From: Saccoglossus kowalevskii
Lineage: Eukaryota > Hemichordata > Enteropneusta > Harrimaniidae
Assembly: GCF_000003605.2 (NCBI RefSeq)
Contig: NW_003125913.1
Coordinates: forward strand, 54,862-96,398
Reading direction: 5' to 3'
Length of the DNA: 41,537 nt
Shown piece after piece: positions 17,671 through 30,200 of the stretch. Positions within the stretch are counted from its first letter, which is position 1. Every line of letters starts with the position of its first letter. A program made the translations under genes and the position numbers. The notes beneath the pieces were generated by a model. The model was not told the DNA's origin. It saw nothing but the letters and a program-made list of their open reading frames with translations, and searched no databases.

Positions 17671-19615
17671 AAAATGACATAAAGTAATATAAGATGGTGT
17701 AAAGTTTGTTTGTTTGTTTGTTTGTCTATCCTTTACTCATTAGCTCATTAGTCTGCTGCTCAGAGCACACCCAGATATGGGATCACATTTTATGTCTATG
17801 TTCACGTAGCATGGTATCCCTGTATGCTGTATAATTCTGATTTTTGTCTTGATATATTTCACGTGTCTATTTTCGTATGTTTTACCCGGTGTCCATTTTA
17901 ACTTTATTCTGAAACAGCATACAAGATCCCTGTCTGGCACCAGTTGATCTGTTAGCAATCTCAGAAGCGTATCACCAATATTCGTCGTTTTTAAGTGCAT
18001 GTTCTACTAATAGAGAAAATACTGTATATTGAATTGCGACTGCTTCAAATATAAATTACACAATTTTTCTTCATAGGCCACACCGACTTAAGTTTATGGA
18101 TGACATCCTCGCGCGCATTAGTTTTCGCCTGTTCTCAACAACAACAAAATCTCCAACGACGAGTCTCCACAGATCGGTTTTCTGTTCGGAACATGCCGAC
18201 TCGTATTGTCGCAAAGCGCCGGCTTGTCGTAAAACTCGTTTTGGACTACCTCAAAACGTGCAAATTTTGTTCGTAAATAATCTTCTGCACATGCGTATTG
18301 CGTTGCCGGAAATTCCAACATGGCAACCACCGACACCAAAATACGTGCGCATAAAAGTTCAGAGGAAAAACGTAGGGATTGTTGTAGACTTGTACGCAAT
18401 TGACGTCGGCTAGGGAGATGTGACGTTTACACAGCTATACGAGATGCTTTCTAATTGTGAAGAACGAGAAAGTATATTGTATATGTGTGTGTGCGCCCTC
18501 AGTGGTGAAATGAGGCACATTTAAGAATTATATGGAAATCCATACACTGTGAAATGATTAAAACCCGCCGTATCAGAATGTTTCATTGCAGGACTTTATA
18601 TAACGCTGTTATTTTGAGTGACTTGTTTTCAAGTCAAGGATTTGTATACAGATCACGTGACATAAATGACGAAACTTTGATAAAGTTTCACTGTCAGGTG
18701 TTAATAAGATAACTCACAGTTTGGGCTCAGAGTTCAAACAGCGGTCATTTTGAGACGCGCTGCCTATCGAGGTGTATTCGCCCCCCCCCCCCCCTTACGT
18801 ATTACGAATTTCGTTAAATGACATCAAAAGTGCGAACATCTAACCTAAATATATACTGATTTGAGACTGGGGTTTACTCATACTTTTTGTATTTAAAGCC
18901 CCCACACCCGTTTTGCATATAAATATGTTTAGATAAACTTTGGCGTAGTCAAACCCTCAGACTTTTTTTAGTCACTACAGTAACACTTTGAACAAAATCT
19001 TGTCTCAGATGTTCATGTACTTCTAAAGTTGGTTTATTACTTACTAGTACTAGCGAATTTATAAAAATTGCCGTGATTGTTATCCGAGTTTTGAAACAGT
19101 CAAATCCGTAGATAAATTAAACCTTGCGTGACAGCGTGCTTAGATGATCAACGTCTGTAAAACAGGACAGGCTAAACAAAGTGGTAATGGTTGAATATCC
19201 AGTTGTCCATAACATCGCGATCTCCCTCTACCAAAAATCGAGAGCACCGGGTGCTTCACCGAGAAACATTTTTAACTATTTGGGGGGACCGTCAATCCCG
19301 GATACACTTGACAACAGGTTCTGTGTTACTTGCATGGCATGGATTTCGGCGGCATCTTGCCTTCCCTCGGCGTGACAGCAGACACAATGTGCTGATTATC
19401 GATGATTCGTCAAATCAGTGCAATTGTTGAATATTGTAGTTTAACAAAGTTTCTTTGAAATCTTGTGTCCAATCTTTGTTTTGGTCGCACATGATTGTGT
19501 AGCGACACTTGCAATATTCTTTTTTTTTCGGTATATAGTCTCAATACTTGAAAACGTGTCCACGTATTTTGTTGATATAAAACTTAGTTTGAATTTCTTT
19601 CAAATATATGTCCGT
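17671..19615. other. Gene-less interval, part 1
   Basis: No recognisable gene. A more CpG-rich patch at about 18090-18420 has open frames on both strands (105 and 93 codons), but neither resembles a known protein. A C14 run lies at 18781-18794. Confidence 0.5.
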
Positions 19616-19618
19616 TTA

Positions 19619-20092
19619 GGCCAGACTTTTTTTATTCCTCAAGTTGTTTCTCGAGTTTTTATAAGGCAATTTTTTTGAGGGCGGAAAGAAAATAAAATTA
19701 ATTCTTTTTTTCCATTAGATTTGTGTGATTCTCAAAGAATTGTAAGTGAGATCATTGATCGGAGAGAAGAAATGAAATAATTTTTTATTCCATGTATAAC
19801 CTTGTTTCTCATCTTGTTTCTCATCTGATATTAACAAAGAAATTATGATTGTGCACTCAAGGCAGATGAGAAACAAGCACAAAGTTTGGTACTTTGATCA
19901 TGATACTCCCACGAAAATGCAACTTGGGTTTGTTATGCGGCGGGCGAAAAAAAAAGTTTTTTTAGCAATTTTTTGCACTTACAAGTCGGCGGGCGCGAGA
20001 AATTACGCTGAAATAAAATTTTATTTTTATTTCATTTTCGGCTCCTGTTCATTCGGCGGGTTCGCGAAACAAGGGATAATAAAAGTCTGGCC
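19619..20092. mobile_element. TIR element flanked by TTA (PIF/Harbinger-like MITE)
   Basis: GGCCAGACTTTT at 19619-19630 is the reverse complement of AAAAGTCTGGCC at 20081-20092. The adjoining sequence (TTATTCCTCAAGTTGTTTCTCG against CGCGAAACAAGGGATAAT) is also inverted with gaps. TTA occurs at both flanks (19616-19618 and 20093-20095), the target duplication expected of PIF/Harbinger elements. No transposase ORF is present. Confidence 0.65.
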
Positions 20093-20095
20093 TTA

Positions 20096-23000
20096 GTTTT
20101 CTTGTGCAATTCAATGTGCTGTATGACATGATTGTGACACCCCGTGGAACCACCTGTTCTACGGTCTAAACTACTATGTAAGCTGTGGATTTTGAAACAC
20201 CCGGGTTGACTGCATTTGAAATCTTGTTAAATGATTTTCCATTCAATCAAATCTGTGTAGACAGATGGTCATAACACCAAACCAGAACCCAAAAACGGTT
20301 GCAAGTCAAATTAGACAAGTAACGTTTATATAGAGGCTTGAGACTTGTAATTTGCATTAAGACTGCCCAATGGTGATCGCAATGAGAACAGTTTCTGCAT
20401 ATGAAGATGACTACACACAGGTTTGACTGTATATTGTCTGGCCAATTCATTACTCAAATGCTCGGGGAGATAAGGGTCTGGTATACACTTCCACGTCTAC
20501 CGAGTATTGAAGAGTACTGTGACACAAACTTTTTCGGGTACTTTCCTCGCAATGATACATGTGTACTTCCAGGTCTGTGTGTATGCTGAAAATGGTTCCA
20601 ACATAGTCGGAATCCACAACTCATCTTCAGCGAGTGTTCCTTCACAAATCAATGAATATAAATCCCTTTGAATATCCGATCTGCGTCATAAACTCCACTA
20701 AAATTACATCCAGTAAATATTCATCTTTCTACAGTGTCGACTTATTTTTTTCCAATTCTGCGTATTCTGTCATTCAGTCGGTCATTCAGGGAAATTGCTA
20801 GAGGGCGCACTGTTGGAAAGCTTCATAATACTGCGCCGCGCCTTGCCAGGTGTTTCCTTTCATACCCCTCTAACTACAACCATTGTCAACGGAACATAAT
20901 TTACAGCATATCACATCACCGAAATAACTGACGTTAGCTTTCGTTTCCTTCTTTGAAATGTCACCGTAGCGTGTTCACACGGTATGGGTTGGCCTATTGT
21001 GTTTTTTCACCGGGGAACGAAACTCAAGTATGTGTGTCTGCAAACACTGAAAACTGCGAAAACAGAACAAGCTGTCCTTCTTTATATGGGAACCTTCACC
21101 GACCTGTTTCTGTCGATACTTCCCACACAATAAAGAAAACTTTGAGGGGGTTGGTCACTTCATTGTATGGATGAGGGGGCGAACTAATAGTGTAGTTCAA
21201 TTTTCCGTATAACCACTAACAGGACTAAATTCAACTTGGTGGCCGCGCTGATTGAAATGCAAAGTTAGTTGAGATCGATGTACTATGTTCATGAAACTCT
21301 ATCTGTTGGCATTGCCTGAAACAACAACCGATTAACACAGTCTCGATTCGCCAATAACCAATATGCCCACGCTTTCACTCAGTATTACGGGCCCACTCTC
21401 AGAGCAGTCTATCAACCGATATGACGTAGCTTACGGTAAAACGATACTAAAAAATACAACCAAAATGGTATATAGTACTTTAGTTCGCAAGGTAACACTG
21501 AGAACTGTACAAATTAAGTTTTTATTCAGAAAAAACGGACGGACGGAAAATGCTGAGACACACTTGCATTATCTTGACTGCACTATACTCGTATGAACAA
21601 GGTCCCATTCTACTTGGCCACGTGTAGCGCGCCGACGACGGATTAGGATTGGGGGTAATATTACCCTGATATGCGACACTGCAAAAATACATGCGATATG
21701 GTAACCGAGCAGTATTCGACTGCAACAGAGCGTATTTCAAAGCCTGGTAATCCGATTGGTCGTCTCGCTGTTGTGACGCTTTGATATTGACATTTAATTT
21801 ATGGTATGTATAAATTGTATGTAGATGCATTGTATGTAGTATACAGGTGCATGCGCAATAGCGTACTAGTCGTACGTTTTCTTACTCACCCAGCCTAACA
21901 TATCTATGATTATGACTTGAGTTCTGAACTCCAAGTTTAAAATTCTATTTGTCATTACACATTGAGGAGGCTTTTATATTCCCCCTTATATGATTCGTGT
22001 AAATGAACAATTGTCGAATCATTGTGGTTTCCAGTCTCATTTTACAAAGATTTGAAAACCTGATCGGGGTTGACTCTTTTGTCGGTATATTACCTGCAGC
22101 GTACTTGACCTAGTTTTGAGAAAATATTCACCGTGACACCGTGTTTTCGTCATCGAAGTCTGAAAGCATGGGACGTAAAACGCATAATTTAACAATTGTG
22201 GCCCAGTGTGATTGTACCGAACACAGTGTTTACACGTTCTTTTAAGAAGCGGCTCAGTTTACCGTTACAACCAATCCAAATATATAACGAATATACTTTT
22301 AAATCTTCACCGAAGTGCGCTACTGGTTACTACACCGGGAATCAACGATGTGCTAAAAAATACTTGGGAATTAATTACACTAGTGCATGTTTTTTTTGTG
22401 AAAATATGCAGGAATTCAGTTAAAATAAATTATACCAGGTTTGTCAGTCAATCATGATAAAGTCATATATTATTCACTACATCTGAACTACGTCTAGAAT
22501 AAACCACTTATTCCAAAGGTCGCATATCCCGTTCCTGTAGAATCCTTATATATGTTAAATAGAAATCAGACAAGACTATTTAAGGATCGTTGTTTTCAAT
22601 CGGGACAACGAGCTAATAAGCCCCCATCTCACATGGCCGCAATGATCGTTCATCGACCATTCAATTTGAGAGTGGCCAAAGATCGCTGCTATGCATTCGT
22701 AATTTTACGACCCTAATTCTATTCTGTATCCACCCGCATACAAATACAAACATTCATGGCTGTTGCTTTGTTGAATACAGTGCGAGTGTAATGTTCCCTT
22801 TCACGATCATGTTTATTCTGCACAGAGCCGCTGTTTACAAATCGAACTACGCTGTTAGTAGGATGAACAGCAAACACTTGTTGGCTTTTACCGTATTTAG
22901 AAACAAACATGTTCAACAATCATACCCCCAGCTCAGCTTCACCCCGCATTCAACGCACAATTGCACGCTCCAGTGAACAGCATAGATCAATTCCAGCCCC

Positions 23001-25365
23001 TCCGGTCACGTGACACACCCATCATCGAGCAGATGACTGCCTCTTCTCATTCCCCATCACCACCGACGACCCGACACAGTCTCCACGGTTCAGTTAGAGC
23101 CAGGTGTTTGCGAGTGAGGAGGCGTCCAATAATCACCCCCCCCCCCCACAGTGTGTCGTGACAGCCGTCGCAATTCGTACCAATAATAATTATTAAGAAT
23201 TGGCCATGTAATGTTACAGTAGCTCCTGGAAACCGTACTTTATACTTTTGCTACTCGTATGGCCTGCTTAGAATGTTTATCGGTTCTCGGGTACGCATAC
23301 CAGAAAACTAGAAAGAGAGAAGCGACATGTGTAGTAACGACCATGAAGCCTGCCTGGGAAAAAACTTGTTGTATAAAGACACGTAAGACTCCGCCATTGT
23401 GCCGGTGCAATTGGGCGAACAGAAACGTAATTAGAAAACAGCAGCAAATGATGACTTCTTCAAAAGTGATTGTTGAGATAGGATTAAGCAATTCTTCCGT
23501 GTGTGCTACACTCTTTTCAAAGCGAATCAACAGGTGAAAAGATCGCTTTAAAAACGCCTGGTGGCAACATCTCATACCATCAACGCCGGTAATCGTTGCT
23601 GATGTCTTCAAGAGCCCACATTGCAAACTATTCAACCTTGTTTTCCTAGCACTTTCAACGCGTTAGGGTGGCGGCATTAACAGTCAGGTGAACACAGTGT
23701 CATATTGTAGTGTTAAAGGGCGGTGGCCGTCGACGCGTCGTGTTCAATTAATAAGGGTCCCGTGAGACGTAAACGAATTTACACCTCACTTTAACGGCGT
23801 GTCTGGCGACTTTTATTGTACAGAGCGCATGTCTTCAATCTTCGGGCTTTTCACGGCATATTGGCCTCCATACTTTTAAGCCCCATTGCAACTTGGTGAA
23901 ATGTCAGTTTCATTCCATCGCCACCTTAAATATGTTCGTCGTACTAAATACAAATTTCTGAAAACAAAAATGAAATTAGATGCGTTAGTGTCGTTACCCA
24001 TAATTCATTGCAGAAATGACGCCCTGAGTAATAGTCCACATGAGACACACATGAGGCAGAGCATTAATTGGACACAGACACTATAACTTCGTTTTCAAAT
24101 TAGGAGATTTTCCAAAACGCCTAAAACAAGATATTCCTTCTGGTGGTAGCTTACCTATTTTGTTTATTTATTATTCCGTTTTTCTGGCGAAGAAAATATA
24201 AAATCGCTGATATTATATTTGCCAACTGCTATGTAATACTGTAACATTTAAAGTTTATTTTCCGGGTAATAGTTGAAACGTATCTTAGAAAACTAACAAC
24301 AAGCCGACGATAGTAACGGTGGTAGATGTTGTGTGATATATGTTGTAACATTACAAATCTCTCCTGTGTGTATGTAAAATGTGTGTTACCACATTGTGTT
24401 AATCTTGAAGATGAGATAGCTCTAAAGTTTAATTAAAATTAAAGTAGCAATTCAAGGAATTTAACTTTTCGATTATGTTTATTTTTATGTATGTTTCTTG
24501 GCCCTAGTTTTGACGCCTGGACTGATGTGGCAGGTCGAATTAAATATATATCGTCGTTACCTATTATATTCCCACAGTTTTAAGGTTCAGTCTGCAGGAA
24601 AGTACTTAGAAATAGTAAAATACATCAGTGCCACCATGGCCATGATGTTTCCGAGGGATTACAGACAATTGTAAAACGGACGACGTGTGCGCACGGAATC
24701 GTGCTACTAAACGATTAGACATGAAACTAATTATATTCTCTTCAGCGGAACAGTGTCAGTTGTAGCTTATATCATTGCAGTCACTCACCCAGTCCGTCAG
24801 CCAGACGTAGGGTCTCATCGTCCCTCGGCTTCTCTGCATATTTTCTTTACCGTGATTGTTCCTGAAGAAAATGTGTTGAACAAGCTTTGTTGGCGAAAAT
24901 TGACCGTCATTGTGGCCGCTCTGTACGAATAGCTGCGCACAATGACGCGAAAATAAAAAGAAGGACTGGGAATCCAACCCCGAGGCGGGACACTGATTAC
25001 AAGTTGCATCTAGGGACATCACATAGAATAGTGTGTTTTATTTTACCGTTCGATAGAGTGCTGCCAACAACAGGTCGTACTCCCCTCAAGTCTGTACTGC
25101 GCAGGCTCCAGGGAGTTTCAGCGAATCACATTGTCTGGCACGAATCATCATATAATAATGTTTAATAAACATATTGTTATTGTGTCGTGTATTCTGTACG
25201 CTTCTATTTTGGCGAGTACTAGTATTTTAAAAACAATAGGCCTACCTTCACCAGCGAATAGAAATTATCTGTTCAAACGCAACCACTGACAGATTTTGTT
25301 TGTTATGGTTTATGTGTTGGATTAAAAACACTGACAAATATTCTCGGATAGACATCGTTTCTGAC
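20096..25365. other. Gene-less interval, part 2
   Basis: No ORF over 131 codons, and none looks like a known protein. There is a C12 run at 23136-23147. It may contain regulatory DNA for the R-spondin gene, but nothing in the sequence alone shows that. Confidence 0.5.
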
Positions 25366-25576
25366 TACTGTAAAAAGATTAATTATTCACTGGATTTTAA
25401 TTTTGCTTATTTCGCTGACTGGAAAATGCACTAAATTAAAACCCATTGAATATGTACAATTTAGCATAGAACACATTATCTAAATGATAAAACCATGAAT
25501 TTAAAACCCACTGAATATGCCTGAAATGCTAAATCAGTGAAATTTAAACCCAGTGAAAATTAGTCATTTTACAGTA
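25366..25576. mobile_element. Palindromic MITE with TA flanks, related to 11593-11777
   Basis: TACTGTAAAAAGATTAATTA then TTCACTGGATTTTAAT at the left is mirrored at the right by ATTTAAACCCAGTGAAAATT then AGTCATTTTACAGTA. About 211 bp, no ORF. It shares CTGT...ACAG ends, TA flanks and the internal TTCACTGGATTTTA with the element in EIF3E intron 6. Confidence 0.7.
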
Positions 25577-27078
25577 TTTTAATTGAATATTGAATAATTG
25601 AGGCCACTCACGGTGAGAGAGTTGGTGAATAACACACCCTCATCCGAGGTGGGCGATCTATGTTGTAAATTTATTGGCCCAGCCGGACAGACCATCATTA
25701 GATTAAACACTCGACTGTATACCTATACTTGCCTGCTTCGCTTTAGATTTGCCGCTCGGTGCTGCAAGAATTTACAAGAATTTATGATTGAAGTGATCTC
25801 TGCGCTGGTCACGTGGTGCAAAATGTTGAGTGTTGTAATCCAATTAACCCACTATAGAGGTGATTACAGCACTGTGACACTGGCTTATCTGAAGTACTGT
25901 CTATATATAAATTATAAATGTCGCCTACTTTATCGACATAAGATATGTCGTGTTATAGACTGGTCATAGGTGCGTTCCTATCATTCCAGTGTCGTCCGTA
26001 TGACACTGGGCACGTCTTGTCGTGTGATCGTGTGAATACGGCAATGTCAGGTGTTCTAAGTGAGTTCCTTATGTTTTAAACAAAGCACGTCTCATAATGC
26101 AATGGTCCTGTACACTGGAAATGAACAGCACTTGAAGAGAAATTACTGACGTCTTGTCAACACGTCACCCTGATACTCGATTACGATGAATTATGCCCGT
26201 ACTGCAAGCTTATGTAAGAAGTGCGTAATGACTCGGCTCTGATACAAAACGAAAGTACCCGAATATCCGACACCAGGCTGATGCTAAAGTGACAGTGTTC
26301 CATCGCAGCTGAGAACACAAGTCGTAAATATGTTATCAGCTTTCGGTAGTTGGGAAGCCAACTTGCCATTACGAAAGATTGTATGACAACAGACTGCCGA
26401 GTGACTGTTCTTACATGAGAAGAGTGCAAAATAGCACCCTGTGTCACGGTGTTGATTGCGTATGAGTTGGAGAGGGTCTTTATTTTTGAATCTCTTTTAT
26501 TTCTGAAGTAGAATGCGAATCCGACGCGAAGCCGAATTAGATGTTACAAATCGACGATTAAATCTACGTAATATTTCCATTGTAATGTTTTCCCGAGTCA
26601 AATATTGGGGGGGGCACATACTTTGTAATCGTGTCATACGTGATATAAGAGATCACATCGTACTTCTCGTCGAACACCGAACTTTAAGTACCATGACAAC
26701 GAACACTGATATCACGGTACGAACATGTAGTCCAGTTAGTGACGTACTAACCGGAAAAGCCGTTAAGTGGATCTCTTCCAGGCGCATCACCTGGGGCGGG
26801 GAGGTACACATTTAACGGCACAGCCATCTGCTATATCATTGTGTAGTGTATATAATCAGTTGCTCTGAAAACAACAATTGTTGGGCTTAAGAACTTTTGA
26901 CAGGAACTCTGAAAGCGTTATATTGTGGAATCGGGGTAGAGCAAGAGTACGAATGAACAAGTGAGTGCGATCCGACTTGCGCCGCGTTTTTCATGTCGCC
27001 CAGTCCATGTGTCATGAATTTGAGCGCCCGGCTGTCTTGATCCGAGAAGGTACGATTGATTCCTACGTGTACGTCGGT
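25577..27078. other. Gene-less interval upstream of the R-spondin start
   Basis: Should hold the R-spondin promoter and 5' UTR. TATATAA at 26849-26855 is the nearest TATA-like sequence, about 250 bp before the ATG. Whether it is used is unknown. No ORF here is recognisable. Confidence 0.4.
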
Positions 27079-27102
27079 TAGTTCCACTTCGTGGGAGTCG
27101 TC

Positions 27103-27202
27103 ATGGTTTTGTTAAAATCAGACTGGCTGTCCCTGTTCATGTGTCTCTGTCAGATACTTTCGTTGATTGGAAAGAACCACGTTAGCAGTGCAATTACTAA
27201 AG
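27103..27202 (+). CDS. R-spondin coding exon 1 (signal peptide, proposed)
   Basis: ATG with 33 codons: a short polar start (MVLLKSD), a hydrophobic core (WLSLFMCLCQILSLIG), then a polar segment ending SSAITK, with possible cleavage after SSA. An in-frame TAG at 27079 precedes it, so this is the first Met. The donor AAAG|GTAAGT is phase 1, exactly what exon 39948 requires (G+TA gives Val before CPRGC). There is no basic RxxR site between signal and first furin-like repeat, unlike many vertebrate R-spondins. Confidence 0.7.
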
Positions 27203-30200
27203 GTAAGTGAAATGTAAAAAAAGAAGTTCATAACATTTTTCCACCGGAGAAAAAAAAATGATGGCACATCCGAGAAAAAACAAACATTGCTTGGTTCCAC
27301 GCTTCAGCATTACGTACCGGCTACCTTGTAGAATATATACCTGTTTTTCTCATTAGTTGACGCTACGTGTGGGTATGCCTTCGTGAGACAAAATCTCTAT
27401 TTGTTCAGCGCGATTTGTCTATTTACCGGAGTCTTTTTTCTTAATGTAATTTGCTCACGCACCCATGTCTGCAACGAGTAGTGTTGTCTATTCATATTTA
27501 TTATCCACACAACATTAAGTACGTGCCCCAAATCTGGCTGTAAATTATTAAATTGCTTTGGTGGTTCGTGTAAAAATCCGATTCTTATCACCGCCTTTTT
27601 ACAACGATCGGCGCTTTTGATAAGGCGATGTGAGGTCGCCGATTAGTGCGAAGCCGTTGTAAATCGATCATTGCAGCGCACTTTCCATGTTGGCATCAGA
27701 TAAACGGGCGAGGGGTATATGGTCGCGTACTGCGCGGTTGCTAGTGCGCAGGTTCCTCACAGAGTGCCGAACTAAACTATTTCACTATTAACTCGTTCTT
27801 TGTCGTACTTTGTGGAACCGGGACTGCTTCAGTTCCACTTGGAATACTCTCAATGCTGTGAGTGATAGTCAGTGAATACTAGTTAAATGTAACAATCACG
27901 CGTCGCATGACTTCACTGCTTCCCCGTGACTCCGTGTTCTAACTTCGTACTTAATATAGATCATAAGATCAGACCAGTCTTCTCTATTGTACCAGTACTA
28001 TACACATATCAATATATAGATCATAAGATCACACCAGTCCACGCCATAGTACCAGTACCAGTACTATACACATACCAATATATAGATCATAAGATCACAC
28101 CAGTCCACGCCATGGTACCAGTACTATACACATACCAATATATAGATCATAAGATCACACCAGTCCACGCCATAGTACCAGTACTATACACATAACAACA
28201 TATAGATCATAAGATCACACTAGTCCACGCCATGGTACCAGTACTATACACATACCAATATATAGATCATAAGATCACACCAGTCCACGCCATAGTACCA
28301 GTACTATACACATAACAACATATAGATCATAAGATCACACTAGTCCACGCCATGGTACCAGTACTATACACATACCAATATATAGATCATAAGATCACAC
28401 CAGTCCAAGCCATGGTACCAGTACTATACACATACCAATATATAGATCATTAGATCGCACCAGTCCACGCCATGGTACCAGTACTATACACATACCAATA
28501 TATAGATCATAAAATCATACCAGTCCACGCCATGGTACCAGTACTATACATGTAGATCATAAGATCGCACCAGTCCACGCCATAGTACCAGTAGTATACA
28601 CATACCAATATAGATCATAAGATCACACCAGTCCACGCCATGGTACCAGTACTATACACATACCAATATATAGATCATAAGATCACACCAGTCCACGCCA
28701 TGGTACCAGTACTATACACATACCAATATATAGATCATAAGATCACACCAGTCCACGCCATAGTACCAGTACTATACACATACCAATATATAGATCATAA
28801 GATCACACCAGTCCACGCCATGGTACCAGTACTATACACATACCAATATATAGATCATACGATCGCACCAGTCCACGCCATGGTACCAGTACTATACACA
28901 TACCAATATATAGATCATAAGATCACACCAGTCCACGCTATGGTACCAGTACTATACACATACCAATATATAGATCATAAGATTACACTCTACTGACGTG
29001 ATATCATGCCACGATATTATAAATTATTATATATTATTATACATAGCGATTTACGACGTCGTATAGTTATCGATAGAAGGACGTAATTGGTAAATCTCTC
29101 CACCGAAAAACTTGATAAATACAGTAACATAACAATAACAAACTGGAATAAATATAGAATTTACAAAATAAAACTCTCTAAGATGCTATAATTGATTTAT
29201 TATAACTAAAGACATTATTGCTACAAAGATCTTCCATGGAAATTTGTTGGGTCTCTATTACTTGTATAAAGCGCAATGCATTGTAACACTCTGTATCCTT
29301 CGTTAGTATGCTTACAATGTAAAATATACTGATTTTCACTCCCCACTAAATAGGAATCATAGAGTATATATAACCTAATCTCTCTATATATGTACCCGTA
29401 TATCGACCCAGTTCAATACTTTAATTTTGCCAATCAGCATTTCTGTTTAAATAGAGCTCACAAACAAATTTTAAATATGTGACGAGCGATTAAAACTTAT
29501 TTTAACAATAATTTTATGCACTTAATGCCATCGACGTAATGCTTAACTTTTCTGGACTCGAAAAGCCCGGATGTGAAATGAAATGAAATGCAGCACGTGA
29601 CTCCAATCAACATGTGATGAAGCACGGAACGAATAATGTGTATCCTCGCTATTGTGCATCTATTGGGTCCGGAGTGCTTGCTCTACAAATGTTGTCTTTC
29701 GTCTTCTGCAATACATGCCATGTGTGACTGTATATCGATTTAAACATGAGCCTATCTTTATACAGATCACCTCTTCAGTTGCCAATATTAAGCATTTAAC
29801 CTATGTGTCATATGTCAGGCGTGTACTTTTAACGACTTTGAAATATTTTGTCATCCCTCGGTCAAATACTTTCTGCACCATAATTACCTTTGCCCTGCAG
29901 TTAATTGAATCACTCCCTTTTCAATGACCATCCTTTCAAAATTGATCTGCTCGTTTCAAAAGTTGTTTAGACTGCATTGATTACCACGTTCCTCCTACTT
30001 GGGGGCAAGTATTCTTGTTCATTTACTTGTGTGCATTGTTGTGAGGGGTGTTTTTAGTGTGTGTACTTTATATAAAGCTGGTGCACGTCTATGATCAAGA
30101 CATACTACAGAAAATAACAACAATAATAATATCAACATCGAATGATGTTGTATTTCAATGGGCATGGGCTTTGAACTTGAATCGAAAATGTAACATGTTC

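Noticed and set aside
18320-18403. ATG with a basic 27-codon frame (KSSEEKRR) as a first exon of another gene
   Set aside because: No good donor and no identifiable downstream exon.
19181-19375. NIFNYLGGPSIPD in a plus-strand ORF, similar to [13 protein letters not shown] of the 9590-9886 relic
   Set aside because: Similarity is limited to about nine residues and does not extend to either side; likely chance.
23240-23635. 131-codon minus-strand ORF with an opposing 92-codon ORF
   Set aside because: No recognisable domain, no supporting splice structure, and frames open on both strands at once.
27926-28996. ORFs of 89 and 118 codons with repeated YTYQYIDHKITPVHA
   Set aside because: Pure translation of the 60-bp minisatellite; no start context, homology or splice structure.
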